Source of the DNA: Riptortus pedestris
Lineage: Eukaryota > Arthropoda > Insecta > Hemiptera > Alydidae
Direction of reading: 5' to 3'
NCBI GenBank assembly: GCA_019009955.1
Contig: CM032230.1
Location: forward strand, 1,999,001 to 2,063,000
Length of the DNA stretch: 64,000 nucleotides
Numbering within the stretch: position 1 is the stretch's first letter; each line of letters starts with the position of its first letter. Shown here one piece after another: positions 1 through 12,424 of this stretch. Below the pieces are notes generated by a model, which had not been told where the DNA came from, did no database searches, and saw only the letters and a program-made list of their open reading frames with translations. The translations under genes were made by a program, and so were the position numbers.

Positions 1-25
1 CTGCCCCTGCGTGACGGACTTCCTT
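1..25 (-). repeat. R1 element, 5'-end fragment
   Basis: The first 25 bases read gcccctgcgtgacggactt, the reverse complement of the R1 start. The rest of this copy lies off the window. Confidence 0.8.
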
Positions 26-234
26 CATTAACACACAGGTCCAGATCACATACAGTTAATGTGCAAAGATCCAGCCGTGATTTAAGTGGCAATTAAAGGC
101 CTTTATGTTTATAAAAACTATCATTCAATAATGAATTGGAATCATAATGGGTTGCTGTAGTAATATAAAGATGCAATTAACGCAAGCTCGGTTTCGGGGA
201 CAGGGTCAGTAATTTGATCCGAATCCTGAATACG

Positions 235-535
235 GAGATATATGGAGTTGTCCATTTTCCCCACTCGACCCCCCCCCCCTCGGTCAAATTTCAGGCATTA
301 ACGAATTTGAACATTAGTTTAACATAAAACTTTTAAATATAGAGTTTAGTAATGAAAAAATATAAATAATTGGGACGTATATATACCCATTTATTGATTT
401 ATATATTGTTTTGAACGGACCTCATTTTTGTCAACTCCAAGGTAGCATTCATGGACATCTGAAGAAATTGGCGTCATGAGTAGAACGTTCAATAGCAGAG
501 GTTGGTATAAAGGAAACCTGCTATTGAGGTTGATA
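235..535 (+). repeat. R1 element, degenerate 3' half
   Basis: Recognisable R1 blocks in order: the C-run followed by tttcaggcattaacgaattt, the segment ending gagttta, then ttttgaacggacctcattt, ggacatctgaagaaatt and gcgtcatgag. The final palindrome is scrambled. An old copy. Confidence 0.7.
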
Positions 536-957
536 AGAATTTATTTCCCTATCTTCATCTTATGTGGGTTTTGAGAATTTTTTTTTTTAATTAGCATCAA
601 AAGAAATTACATATTTATATTTCAAAAATGAAGGTATTATAAATAAATAAATGAAATTAAAAATTTGTAACTTAACTAAAATAATTCTAATGGAATATGT
701 AATACAAAATTGGGAAATAGAAATAATAAAAAGGGGATTTTAGATGAAGTATGCTGTCTTTAAATTGTATGACTTAAATGGACTTTGAATTAGAATCCAT
801 GTACGATATTCTAGCTTATCTGTGCATTGCGGAGGTCTTTGTTAATATTAATGAGCTAGCTAGCTATAAGAAATAAAGATTACTATCAACAATACTATTT
901 TTACTACAAGTTTATGAATAAAAAACAGTAAACAAAAAAAAATAGACATTTTCTTAC

Positions 958-1169
958 TGACCAGAGTCGAAGGAGACTTCGCTGAGAAGAATCCACCTAT
1001 TGGAGAAGAAGAGCTGTATCTTGAGTAGGTTGGCCATCCTGCCGTGGAGAGGGATGGTCACATTGAACACGACATCCTGGGCCTTGTCTACTCCAGGCAG
1101 GAACTTGACAGGGTTAGGTTGGTACCTCTGCCCATCGACAGAGAACGACACCACTGCAGCCGAGAACAC
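958..1169 (-). CDS. Ddr: DDR exon A: C-terminal part of the DS-like domain
   Basis: A 212-bp exon, the last in the window. The acceptor is TTGTGTGTGCAG (plus 1170-1171) and the donor is GTAAGAAAA (plus 956-957). It begins in phase 0 with VFSAAVVSFSVDGQRYQPN and ends two bases into a codon after FDSG. It contains NVTIPLHGRMANLLKIQ and WILLSEVSFDSG, matching human DDR2 VTVPLHHRMASAIKCQ and WMMFSEITFQSD almost position for position. N-V-T is a possible N-glycosylation sequon. The Cys of human KCQYHF is Ile here, and the paired Cys of human VQCYF (near the start) is Ala or Ser. Both members of that pair are therefore missing together. The juxtamembrane, transmembrane and kinase exons should follow beyond base 1. 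Confidence 0.95.
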
Positions 1170-1396
1170 CTGCACACACAACAGAACTAGTTAGACTCCG
1201 CAATTATCCAATCATACCTAAATAATGGCTATCGTTCACACATCTCCAATTCGATATTATATTTCTGGGGCATATCAAGCCAACACTTACAATTAAGACA
1301 TGATATCCTTAGTTACACAATTGCTGAAAACTGAAAATCACGTGAGTAGAAGTGAGTTTTAATTGAAGGCTGGTAGAAAAAAAACAAATGTAAACG

Positions 1397-1896
1397 AAAA
1401 AAGTCCGTCACGCAGGGGCTGCGTAAACTAAGAAGATTTCCCACGTGAAGTTTTACAATAGAGAAATCTGCCTAATAACAGCTGTAGTAGTAAGAAACCT
1501 ATAAACCTATTCACGAGGGACGAATAGTTACGAAAACGGCCGCCAGAGCTCACGACGGAAAGTCTTAACAGACTGCTGCCGAGCACACGCCGAATACAAA
1601 TGCAAATATCTCAGTTAATATTCAAGATACAGAATACATGTATGAAACAATATTTATAGTAAATTTAATTTGCAATAAGATTTATTCCATAAACTTTTTC
1701 GATCCGACTTATAGTAATGGAGATATTTCGAATTTTCGAAAGTCCTCCCCTCTAAATTCTCTCCCTAAACCCCCCTCCTCCTTGTCCGATTTCAGCCGTT
1801 AATGAACTTGATCTTTTTTTTTACATAAAACAATCAAATATCGAGTTTGGTAACAATCAAACAAAAATTGCGACCGCTAGAGCGGTAATAGACAAA

Positions 1897-1936
<40 letters not shown>

Positions 1937-2072
1937 GTTTTGAACGGACCTCATTTTCGTCATCTACTAGGTAGGATGGATGGACATTTGAAGAAAAATT
2001 TCGAAAATTCCGTCATGAGTACAAACTCAATAGCTGATTTCCTATCTGCTAAAAGGGGAAATCTGCTAAAAG
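1397..2072 (+). repeat. R1 element, near full-length copy
   Basis: Starts aaaagtccgtcacgcagggg and ends aaatctgctaaaa. It contains the (TA)n tract at 1894-1935 followed by gttttgaacggacctc. The flanks (gtagaagtgagttttaattgaaggct before, gcaaatattt after, split here at the insertion) look like internal R1 sequence, so this copy seems to sit inside an older R1 copy. Confidence 0.85.
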
Positions 2073-2871
2073 CAAATATTTCTTTTGATAACAAATAATG
2101 GAGATATTTTTTATTTGAACCTCCTCCTCCTCCAAGTACCGTTGCGACCGAAGGAGGAAAAGTTATCTTTACTTTTATTCGAACCATTATGAGAGTAGTA
2201 TTGATAAAGTTAATAATAAGGTCTCTAGAAAATATAATTTTTATTGCGTATATTTGGAAGATAGAAAAAAAATATATAGGACAACATTAATAGCACATTA
2301 AATGTGCAGCAAGATGGATCAAATACAAGTTTTCGAACAGTTTCCATAAAAACCATAAACATATTATATTTAACGTGGAAGTGTGTGTGTATATTTTTTT
2401 GAAAATGATGTCATGGGAAATCTGTAAAATAACAACATTTTTTTCTGTTATACCAAATTTCCTCGAAATAAATTGAATATAAAACATTAATTATAACACA
2501 TATAAAATATCTATATATAAATAAATCTAATGTAAATTGCCGGGCAATAATTAAATAAATGTTCATCAGAGTTCTATTATAATACTGTCCATTGTGTGAT
2601 ATTTTTATATTTCTTAGCGGCTAAATATAATTAATGACTGCCATAAAATAATCTCGATAGATATCGCTTATCGTGGATAAATAGACGTCAAACAATTGGC
2701 CGCCATCAATCTCCTTCTAACTCCATCACTATTCAAGTCACCTTTCGCCGCTTCATTTTACAATTTTTATTATTCCTTTGTGAATAAAGAAGTTGTCAGC
2801 TAGCAGATGGTGAATTAATCTCCGTATATACTATTGCTCCATAAAAGGGTATTGCTAATTTAAGAACCTAT

Positions 2872-3758
2872 GTTTTAGCAGATTTCCCTTAATGGAAATC
2901 AGCTATTGAGGTTGTACTCATGACGGAATTTTCGAATTTTTTCTTCAAATGTCCATCGATCCTACCTAGGACATGACGAAAATGAGGTCCGTTCAAAACT
3001 GTATATATATATATGTCTGTTACCGGTCTAGCGGTCGCAATTTTTGTGGAATCGTTGCCAAAATCGATATTTAGTCGTTTTATGGAAAAAGAAAGATCAA
3101 GTTCGTTAATGGCTGAAATCGGACCAGGGGGAGGGGGGGGTTTAGAGGGGGAGACTTTTGAAAATTCTAAATATCTCCGTTACTATAAGTCGGATCGAAA
3201 AAGTGTATAAAATAAATCTTATTGAAAATTAAATACACTATAAATGATGTCATAACCGAGATATTTGCATTTTTCAGTTTTCAGCCTTCAGTAAACCCCC
3301 ACTTCTACTAGTGTTACATAAATAATGGTATGTTATATAATGAAAGATATTAATTGAAGCCTAAATACCAAATATTGTTTTCATTGAACTTTTACTTTGT
3401 GAGATATATGCAAATACGTTCTGTTGACCCCCCCCCCTTATTTTGTTTTTGGATTTATAAAATTTGAGTGATTGAGATAAAACTGATTCTGCTTAATTAC
3501 CAATGACAGCACGATCTTTCGTAAATTCGTTTCACTAAAATTAATAAGTTATATTCAAATATATTTCATGAATTGTTTGTCTTTCCGGTCTATCTATGCA
3601 GCGCTACGAGGTTGGCTTGCCTGTTTGTTTACAATTCAGCCTTGTATTGTACATTTACTGAGCATTCACGGCTGTGTTACCTGTATGTATATTTATCTAT
3701 TGTAAACCTTCACGTGCGAAATCTGTTTAGTTTACGCAGCCCCTGCGTGACGGACTTT
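2872..3758 (-). repeat. R1 element, full-length copy
   Basis: On the plus strand it runs from ttttagcagatttccctta to gcccctgcgtgacggacttt, the whole element in reverse. It carries a short (TA)n at 3002-3014 and the inner segment cttctactagtgttaca shared with the longer R1 subtype. Confidence 0.87.
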
Positions 3759-4208
3759 CTATATATTTGTCTGTTACCGCTCTAGCGGTCGCAATTTTTG
3801 TTTGACCGTTACCAAACTGGATATTTAGTCGTTTTATGTAAAAAGAAAGATCAAGTTCGTTAACGGCTGAAATCGGACCAGTGGGAGGGGTGGTTTAGTG
3901 GGGAGGATTTTTGAAAATTCGAAATATCTCCGTTACTATACGTCGGATCGAAAAATTGTACAGAATCAATCTTATTGCAAATAACATGTACTATAAATAA
4001 TGTTATATACATTTATTCTCTATCTTGAATATTAACCGAGATATTTGCATTTTTATTAAATCTGACCGGCTAACGGACGAGAGTGACTTTCCCGCCAAAA
4101 GCTAGTTCGGCCGTTTCCTGACTGGTCGTCTCTCGTGAAATTTCTCTATTGTAAAACTTCACGTGGGTAATCTGCACAGTTTACGCAGCCCCTGCGTGAC
4201 GGACTTTT
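3759..4208 (-). repeat. R1 element, truncated copy directly following another
   Basis: Begins just after the start of the previous copy, at tatatatttgtctgttaccg (the internal part beyond the TA tract), and runs to ctgcgtgacggacttttt. The outer 3' part (gaacggacctc block and palindrome) is absent. Confidence 0.82.
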
Positions 4209-4642
4209 TAGTAGCTGAGATTTTAGACACAATTTCCAACAGAATGTTCATATATTGTCTCTGCTCCAATTCTTACTTTTTTTAGAGATATTTTAGTTTT
4301 TTTGATTTTTCAAATTAGGGCTATTCCCTCGTATATAACAAATTAATATATATTTTCAATATCAGACATCTGAGTTTACAATTCCAAAGAGGAATAAATT
4401 TCCCTTAAAATGATGAATGTAGCATACCCATACGCTCTTCTAAGAACTATGGGGGTTTAATGAGAATAAGGAGCAACGTTTTCTTTCTCTGTAGACTTTC
4501 TTATTTTATTAATCCAATATCTGAAGAAAAGATTTTAACTATCAAACTTCAGAAAAACTTCTAAATTTAGTATGCTGCAAATCTCTCTTTTCGTTTTCAA
4601 ATTCACACAATATTCTTCTTCGCAAAGATATTCTAAATTGGA

Positions 4643-5049
4643 AAAGTCCGTCACGCAGGGGCTGCGTAAACTAAGCAGATTTCCCAGGTGAAGTTATACA
4701 ATAGAGAAATCTCCATACGAGGGCCGAACTGGCTTTTGGCGGGAAACTCACACTTCCGTTATCAGCCCAAATTTGTTAAAAAATGCAAATATCTCGGTTA
4801 ATATTCAAGATACAGAATAAATGCATTGAAAAATATTTATAGTAAATTGAATTTGCAATAAGATTGGTTCTATACAATATTTTGATCCGACGCATGGTAA
4901 AGAATTCGAATTTTCGAACCCCCCCCCGCAATGGTTCGATTTCAGCCATTAACGAAATTGATCTGTATATAAGCATAAAACTTTTAAATACCGAGTTTGG
5001 TTGGTTGGTAACGATCAAAATAAAATTGCGACAGCTAGAGCGTTAACAG

Positions 5050-5104
<55 letters not shown>
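4643..5104 (+). repeat. R1 element, 5' part interrupted by an R2 element
   Basis: Starts aaaagtccgtcacgcagggg and reaches the (TA)n tract (5053-5104), where sequence switches to a minus-strand R2 element. The missing R1 3' part reappears at about 6331-6460 on the far side of R2. Confidence 0.85.
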
Positions 5105-5110
<6 letters not shown>

Positions 5111-6320
5111 TGTAACCTCTGTCTGTACATGATTTTTTTTCGCGAAAAAATTTCACGATAAACCTTTTCGTTCAAATGTCTAGACACCATAACTGGCATT
5201 TTGTTTCTTTGGTTGTTGTTTGTTTGTTTTTGTTTGTTTGATATGTTGGTTTGTTTGTTTGTTTGTTACTTTTTTCACGCTTAAACGGCCTGCCTTCTCC
5301 CTCTCTGCTACTGTCTGACCGAATTTTATGTGAAATTGTATGTATATTACTGCTAATCCAACTTAGGACTTTAGGCTATATTAATATTCTCTGAGACGAA
5401 CAGGAAGTGGGGGGGTGGTTATAACGGGAGACCTGAAATTAAAAAATTGCGATATTTCGTTCTATTGGTTTTTTCGGCAAAAATTTGCATATAACAAAAA
5501 AAGTTGTTTAATTTTGTTTATTTTAAAGTAACTTTTGTTATATACACCTTTTTTTATTCGTATTACCGAACTTTATAGGCGTTGTTATACGCTAAAAAAT
5601 TATAGCGGGACGGTCAACAATTTTATTTGGCAAGAAGACTCAACTGAACTAATTAAACTCGGTATGTGATTTATTAGCACTAACTCCTTCCTTATAATAA
5701 AGATATACAAAACATTTTCTAGGGAAGGGCAGGAGTGCGGTGGCTATATATAAGGGAGGCCTGAAATTAAAAAAAAGTGATATTTCGTTTTCCTTATTGG
5801 GGTTTCGGCAAATGATGCACATTAACCAAAAGTTGTTTTATTTTGTTAATATTTAGAGAGAGCAGAAAACTTTTGTTATGGTTCACTTTTGTTTGTATTA
5901 TAACAAATTATATAAACGAGATCTACACTAAAAGCTTTAAAGCAGCAAAAAAAAAGAATAACCCGGGTCAACCTATTTTATTGGGCACTAAACGGTTGAA
6001 ACTGATTTCCTACAAAACTCAGGAATATATAAAATTAGCATTAATTCTTACATGAGTTATCATGCTATATTAAAATGTTTTCTGTTATAAAGGGAGTGAG
6101 AGTGGGGGTTTATAAGGGAGTCCTGAAATAATAAAATTCGTGATATTTCATTTTCTATTTCCCAAACCAACCACGGGGGTACTCACCCTAAACACGAAAC
6201 GGGGGATGGGAAATTTCAAAATATTTTTGCCAAGTAAAGTCTTGCCGAAAAGAATTCACATCATTCATTTCCGGTCCATCAATTGAATGAATTCCGGGCG
6301 AAGCCGAGGTACCTTAGCTC
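5105..6320 (-). mobile_element. R2 element nested in the (TA)n of an R1 copy
   Basis: On the plus strand it starts with the R2 tail (gttgtaacctctgtctgtac, tttcgcgaaa, a TTTG-rich run) and ends with ccgggcgaagccgaggtac, the R2 start in reverse. It contains about three degenerate ~300-bp monomers, recognisable by cctgaaattaaaaa, gatatttcg and aagttgttta. No coding capacity was seen. Confidence 0.82.
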
Positions 6321-6330
6321 GTATATATAT

Positions 6331-6460
6331 AATTTTTGACAACGACCTCATTTTCGTCATCTCCTGGGTAGGATCGATCTTATGAGTTCATTTAAATTTT
6401 TTATTTCTCAAAATCGCGTATGAGTTACCGACCTCCATAGAATGGATTTCCCTTGAGATT
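6331..6460 (+). repeat. R1 element, 3' remainder after the nested R2
   Basis: Reads gacctcattttcgtcatctc, gggtaggatcgat and tggatttccctt. This is the R1 3' block in the same orientation as 4643-5104. Together with that piece it makes one split R1 copy. Confidence 0.72.
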
Positions 6461-6463
6461 CCC

Positions 6464-6790
6464 CACTGATATACAACAACTGTACCACCCTCTCCCCCAA
6501 AACACCACTGCTGTGGAGCGCTGTTGCTTGAGCCACTGATATACAACAACTGTACCACCCTCTCCCCCAAAACACCACTGCTGTGGAGCGCTGTTGCTTG
6601 AGCCACTGATATACAACAACTGTACCACCCTCTCCCCCAAAACACCACTGCTGTGGAGCGCTGTTGCTTGAGCCACTGATATACAACAACTGTACCACCC
6701 TCTCCCCCAAAACACCACTGCTGTGGAGCGCTGTTGCTTGAGCCACTGATATACAACAACTGTACCACCCTCTCCCCCAAAACACCACTG
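6464..6790 (+). repeat. Minisatellite, 70-bp unit, 4.7 near-identical copies
   Basis: The unit starts ccactgatatacaacaactg and ends gcgctgttgcttgag. Copies start every 70 bp (6464, 6534, 6604, 6674, 6744). I see no differences between the full units, so it is recent or being homogenised. Because 70 is not a multiple of three, and the minus strand has no stop in the unit, all three minus frames stay open. The 130-146 codon frames there are repeat artefacts. Confidence 0.95.
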
Positions 6791-7089
6791 TTCTAACGGC
6801 AATATACCCCCAGAGGTCTGCCACCAACGGTATATCATTGCTGAACAGTCAACAGCGAGGTACAACTGCAGTACCCTCGCTGCAGATAAACCACTACTTT
6901 ACCATCATCGGGAGCCATATTGATTTTCCATAAGCCTTCGTATTTACATACGATACACATTGGGAAGTAAGTTGTGATGATGAAGTTGCAGTTAATCTGT
7001 TTTCCATTGTAAATCCCATCCTTCCATATAAAAGAAAATACAATTAATCTCTTGGTATGTGTGTGATTGTTGCCTATAGCGGCGGTGTT

Positions 7090-7222
7090 TAGGTGTGAAT
7101 GCAAGAGCGAGGGGGTGGGGGCTACAGTTCCCATGAATAATGTGTAAATTCACTTAGCCCCCTTCCCCCTCCCTTTCCCCTTCCCCTCAATCTACCCCCA
7201 CCCTACCCCTTACCCCTACCAG
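7090..7222. other. G-rich then C-rich tract in intron
   Basis: gagggggtgggggctac at about 7108-7125 is followed by C-blocks from 7158 (cccccttccccctccctttc, accccttacccctacc). Multiple runs of three or more C give G-quadruplex potential on the minus strand, which is the DDR transcript strand. No gene signal. Confidence 0.5.
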
Positions 7223-9727
7223 TGTGCAGGGACCATCAATCTCCCAGCTGATGCGGAGTCTGTATTCACCGTTACCAGAGTCACAGTCACCGTTATCGCC
7301 CCCAGCCTCTATCTTGCTAAAGTCTTTGTCATGAATACCACTTTATTCTCCGCCAACCAGAACTTACCATGAAATATTGCCTTTCTATTGATTCTTCTCT
7401 CGCCGTCTACCCTAATATTAACCGTGTTCATCAAAAGTCAGTCACAAAGCTCTAGCGTAATCTCAGTAGATTTACACAGATGACGTTATTTCCCATTCCA
7501 TTCTATATTTGTCAAGGCCAGGAACTTCAGCTGTCCATGGGGTCTTTAATAATGAATCAGCTTATATCGGAAATCACGTAATTAGGAGCGAATGCTAACG
7601 AAGAAATGAAATTATTCGTTTAGTATTTAAATTTGAAAAAAATTATTAGAATTACAAGTCTACTATATTACACTCCAACTCCTCCACGTTTCATTTCAGC
7701 CATCAATGAAGCTGAAATTTGGTTTTAAATGGAACGTTTAGACTTTATACTATCGAATTATGATATTTTGTTGTTTGCTACACTTGCGAAAAGACCATTG
7801 GCAACCATTAGCGCCTATTATACGCATCAAAAGAGTTCTGAATTTCAAAATAACTTTATAAAATGTTATAAATGGTTTAAATTCATGACATTACAATTAA
7901 CAAAAATATGTATTAGAACTTCTCGTAACGTTTTCTGCTGATTTGTGCCGAAGCACTGTTTTCGTTCGACTTGTTGAGAAGGTAATGACAATCTGTTTAT
8001 AATAGTTATCACACAGCTGACGGGTCACATTATGAATCGGCACTGACTGGAGTATGGTGTTGACGGCGGAACAGGAGGATCGGGGATTTGATCAAGGACA
8101 GGTGAAGGGCCATCTCAAGGCAGAGAATGCTTGGAAAGGGTTCTAAAGGAACATCTGCTAGTCCTCAATAAGAATACTATTGTAATTATGGAATATAATC
8201 CTGGAGAATAGTACTGGAGCCTGCACTCTTCGTGGAGGGTAAGTTGGAATGATGGCCGATGCCTGGAGAATTCATTAGCCGATATGATATATACATCAAT
8301 CAGCAGGCCTGTAATTAGCAAGCTGCTTGGGGGGGGGGGTTAGTGAGGGGGGGGAGGCAGGCCTATTTAAATATATAATCGCTCCTGACGGTGGTTTTCC
8401 TTATCGCTCTTTTCCAAATATGGCTCCCTCTTTATTAAGGCTCCAGATTTGCTTGCTTGCTTATTGTAAAAAAGAAAGAGAAATATATCTCTCATTCCCT
8501 TGATCGAAAATAGGCTTGAAATAGCGGACCATCTCTGGTATTTATTCTAATTTTTACGAAAAACATACGTTATATTTATAAAGTTTAACTGATAATTAAC
8601 TACACGCTATTTTGTGTGAGACAACTCCTTATTCTCTTTCAAACAAAATACTAGTAATATTTTAACTTTTTTTTATTTTAACGTACAAGATTTTGAGAAA
8701 CATATTAGTGTTTAATGTGTTATTGCTCGGTCATATATTTGACATCATTTAATATGCTAAAACTCTTATATTCCTATTACATAAAAAAAAATAATAATTC
8801 CCTTGACCTACATAAAACTATTTAGAATTCATCTTATAAATTGCAAATAGTCCCCTGAATTAACTAATTTAAATGTTTAATATTTAATCAGAAACAATTC
8901 AAGTTATAGGCGATATGTTAGAAATATTACAGCACTTCGAACAGTCCACATTATGTTCTAAGAAATAGATATACGAGGTAGAAGGTTCAATATAGTATGC
9001 ATGACAACACAGGTTTTAACCAAGACAATTAACTATTATTCAAAAATTAGAAAACAAATATACCCGATGTTAAAAGATAAAGTTATATCTGCTTCAAGGC
9101 AAACTTAATTCACTGTAAAAATCTTTCTATACATTTTTTTGCCGTATCTCGAATATTATGGAGTCCAGTGTTAAGCGAAGCCCCACTTCTACTGGTGAGA
9201 TGAGATGGCCGGGACCTACACTAACATAAACACAAAAGCGCGTTTGTGTATACATATATAAAGCTGTATGAAAATATATTCACATATATCGTCCGGCACT
9301 TCTGTATTATGTAACCTTGTGAACAGCCATGCCACTGTAATATCAATAAGAAGATGGCAAATAATTTGTATTATATTGGGCAAAGGCTAGAAAGCAGGAA
9401 AGTGGTCTGTGGCATTTCAAAGTCCCAGTGAGTCCTTAACGAACCTCCTCAAACTTGCCCAGTGTTTCACCAGCTTTCAATTCAGAACCTCTTCAAATAC
9501 AAAAAAAAAAACGAATCATCCTGGCCAACTTCTAGCGACGTTTCAAAACATTTTCTTTACTAACCCTAAGCATTATATTAAAGTATTTGCAAGTCCCTCG
9601 AGTAACTTAATAGGGAAGTTTTACCATTCAAACTTTTAATGGTTCCTCCACTAATGTTTATTAAGTTTTATAACTCCGACAGTGATTGTCTTCCCTATCA
9701 ATGCACAAACTCTTTCTCTCGCCTTTG
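7223..9727. other. Intron sequence without recognised features
   Basis: About 2.5 kb of AT-rich, apparently single-copy sequence. The only notable features are a G-run at 8330-8355 and short low-complexity stretches. The largest open frames here are under 80 codons and have no familiar motifs. Confidence 0.5.
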
Positions 9728-9747
9728 GAGAGGGAGAGGGAGAGGGA

Positions 9748-9793
<46 letters not shown>

Positions 9794-9831
9794 GGGAGAG
9801 AGAGAGGGTGAGGGAGAGGGAGGGGGAGAGA

Positions 9832-9907
<76 letters not shown>
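9728..9907 (+). repeat. (GA)n / (GGGAGA)n purine tract
   Basis: About 180 bp of GA dinucleotides interrupted by GGGAGA hexamers in the first half. Frames through it give Arg-Glu or Ser-Leu repeats only. Confidence 0.97.
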
Positions 9908-9911
<4 letters not shown>

Positions 9912-11189
9912 ATTTTTTAGGCACCATATGAGTCTCTTTCCTAATGCTAACCTTACAGTAAGCTTTATAAAACTCTTTCCGTCTATTCTCATTTAGTCGA
10001 TAATATTTTGTAGTTGGAACTTGAGAAGAATATTCATATTTTTAATTTAGCCCCTGCAAGCATTTACGTACACTTAAACTAGCGAGAAACTTATATAATT
10101 TATAGTTTTGTTCTAGGCGGGGGGAACAAAAGTAAGAAAGTTTTAATTTGTAAAGTTTTTAGCGAAGTCTAATAAACTCAACATTTATATTTTAAACTAT
10201 TTATTTCTAAGTGAATAAAAAAATTCCATCCCTGAGCCCTTTGTTCTCATTTCTCTGGTGGAAATGATAAATTCAGTTTTACCCTGAGCAGTTTTTACTC
10301 GACATTGACCAGGAAAACTCGCATCCGATCCGTTTTAAACTCATTCAACTCGACAAACTCACTTCTCTCTTTTTGTGTAAGTTTTAGACGAATTTTTTAT
10401 TTCTTTTTTTTTTCATTTTTCAGATAACTTGTCCTCGAAGCCATATTACATTACAGTCTGGTAGATATCTATTTGTTCTAAATTTTAATTCAAGGATTGG
10501 GTTTACACCATACATCTACATGCCCACATCTATAGGTTAATGATATGGCAGACCGCACTGCTAAATCTGCCTCAAATGATTTGAAATTAGCAGAGTGTTA
10601 CGATACACTGTCAAAAAAACAATCTAAAATGTTTTCTAGTGACAAACATAGCGCAAAAATGGCAACATTGTAGGACCTCGTACTGATAAGAATTTGCAAA
10701 AGTCATTGTTCCTGACAATAATATACTTTTGGAATAAAATACGTTACAGATGTTTAAACAACCCAAATACTTACAAGTCAATTAATTATTATTATTACTT
10801 TTGATTAAGACGAAGATACAAATATACATGCCGTCGTAACTACACAACTCTACAGGCATACCAAATAGCTCATTAATGCCAGCAGATTACCCATTGAAGA
10901 ACGGAATAAATACAAAGACTAAATGATACGAAACTTGAAATTTATATGAAATATAATAGTGGGCTAAAATATCATTGCACTTGAATGGTGGATGCTTGTT
11001 ACAACTGATAAATATAGTATAAACAGAAATCAAAATGTAAGACAGACGTTCTTCTACTCACTATCGTCTGACAAATTATGTTTTACTGATTGTCTTGCAC
11101 GATTATTATTTTTTTTATTTATTTTTTTTTTTTTTTGTTTGAGGCTTATTGTTAGGATTTCATATTTTCTATATCCTTATGAATCTGTT
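9908..11189. other. Intron sequence without recognised features
   Basis: AT-rich, apparently unique sequence with a T-rich stretch near 11107-11136. No exon-like frame with splice sites was recognised. Confidence 0.45.
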
Positions 11190-11194
11190 TTTTA

Positions 11195-11385
11195 TTATTA
11201 TTTGTTAACGTCCACTTTTTGCTACTAAGGCTAATTGGGACGGGTTATCTGTGTGTTTCCGCCCTTTTCTAGCCAGGTGGGACTAAGGATTTTATTTATT
11301 TGATCGTCACTAAGTAAATTCCTATTGGCCAGGCGAACTTGCCACTCTTTGTTGACCATGCTGTTTAACTCAGTTGGCTAAGCAG
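11195..11385 (-). mobile_element. tRNA-derived SINE, degenerate copy
   Basis: On the plus strand: gttaacgtccactttttgct, actaaggctaattgggacgg, ttctagccaggtgggactaagg and ccaggcgaacttgccactct. These are the shared tail and middle of the SINE, here reversed. The tRNA-like head (aactcagttggc near 11366-11377) is worn. Confidence 0.75.
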
Positions 11386-11437
11386 AGTCTGTATAGACTG
11401 TTGCATAGCTATCTAAAGTGTTGCATAGAAGGAGTAC

Positions 11438-11571
11438 CTGTATATCCTTGTTGGGATAGTGGCTGGTGTGTAGATACATGGTGGTGAACTTGCGCAGTTC
11501 GTCGAAGTGGAATACCATCTCGAGGCTGTCCGACTGTTGGCTGTCGTTGCTCCAACCAACCCACCTGCTAC
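11438..11571 (-). CDS. Ddr: DDR exon B: DS-like domain, core strands with conserved N-glycosylation sequon
   Basis: A 134-bp exon with acceptor TTGTGTTTCAG (CT on plus 11572-11573) and donor GTACTCC (AC on plus 11436-11437). It starts in phase 1 and ends in phase 0. It reads SRWVGWSNDSQQSD, LEMVFHFDELRKFTTM and YLHTSHYPNKDIQ. The counterparts in human DDR2 are YVGWRNESA, IEIMFEFDRIRNFTTM and KVHCNNMFAKGVKI. The N-D-S sequon sits where DDR1 has N-H-S (Asn211) and DDR2 has N-E-S. That conserved glycosylation site is reported to restrain ligand-independent activation of DDR1. The cysteine in human HCNNM is Ser here, so a DS-like disulfide of the vertebrate proteins may be absent or formed otherwise. 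Confidence 0.94.
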
Positions 11572-12424
11572 CTGAAACACAACTCACCATATTAGTCCAA
11601 AATCCAATATTATAGCACGGTTTATTTATAATTATATTTATCTTATAATCTATACACCTACAATATTTTTCCACCTTGAGTGTATTAACCATTAGCTCTA
11701 GATGAAGTGTCTCATCTGAAAGCCGCTCAGTGTAAGGGAAATGGTTGGAGGATGTTTTGTATCCTTTTCAGAATGGAGTATATTTTCGGCAGATGTAGCA
11801 AGGGTTGTCATTCAAAGGAGCCTAATATGAATGGGAGTGCATAGGCAGATCCTTCATGCCGAGGTAGAGAATTGAATAGAGGAAGAGGATGCGTGCGCAT
11901 AGCTAAACCCTAGACGTCATAAATTGCATCTAGCCTTGTCCTTTGTGATTGAGGGCCGATCTCGTTACAACTCCTTAGCCATTATACAGATCTGCCCTTG
12001 TCAATCCTATGCACCCATTAGGAGTGTAGGAGTATTTACCTGTTAACCGAGCAGGACGTATAAATATGCCAAACGTAAACAATATCGGCTACGGGTATAC
12101 ATATGAAAAAGTCTTTCATTTATTTTAAGCATAAATAAAAAAAAATAATAATATGAAATTCCGTACTCTGGCGGTGACGTTCTGACACGTCAGTGAAAGA
12201 TTTCTCACCCGTTATATGGTGCGTAATTGAAAAGGTACTTCCCAGGTTAAGAGGTTAAGGATTGGATTGTGTGTACCAAGAGTCACATTCATAGATAGCA
12301 ATATTTCTATAAAATGTACTTCATTTATACATTGCATCAACAAAAAATGTATAAAACAAAGGTCATTCTAACTAATAACATAAACAACTTCTGGTATGTG
12401 CAGGATTGCAGAATTTCCAATAGT
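11572..12424. other. Intron sequence without recognised features
   Basis: Mixed-composition, apparently unique sequence between exon B and the first R2 block. No repeats or coding signals were recognised. Confidence 0.4.

Noticed and set aside
1000..1194. Plus-strand frame over exon A
   Set aside because: Antisense shadow of a conserved DDR exon.
6388..6865. Three minus-strand frames of 130-146 codons
   Set aside because: Created by a stop-free 70-bp unit read in all frames. No start context, splice signal or domain.
9651..9996. Five overlapping open frames on both strands over the GA tract
   Set aside because: They consist of Arg-Glu, Ser-Leu and Gly-Glu repeats produced by the (GA)n microsatellite.
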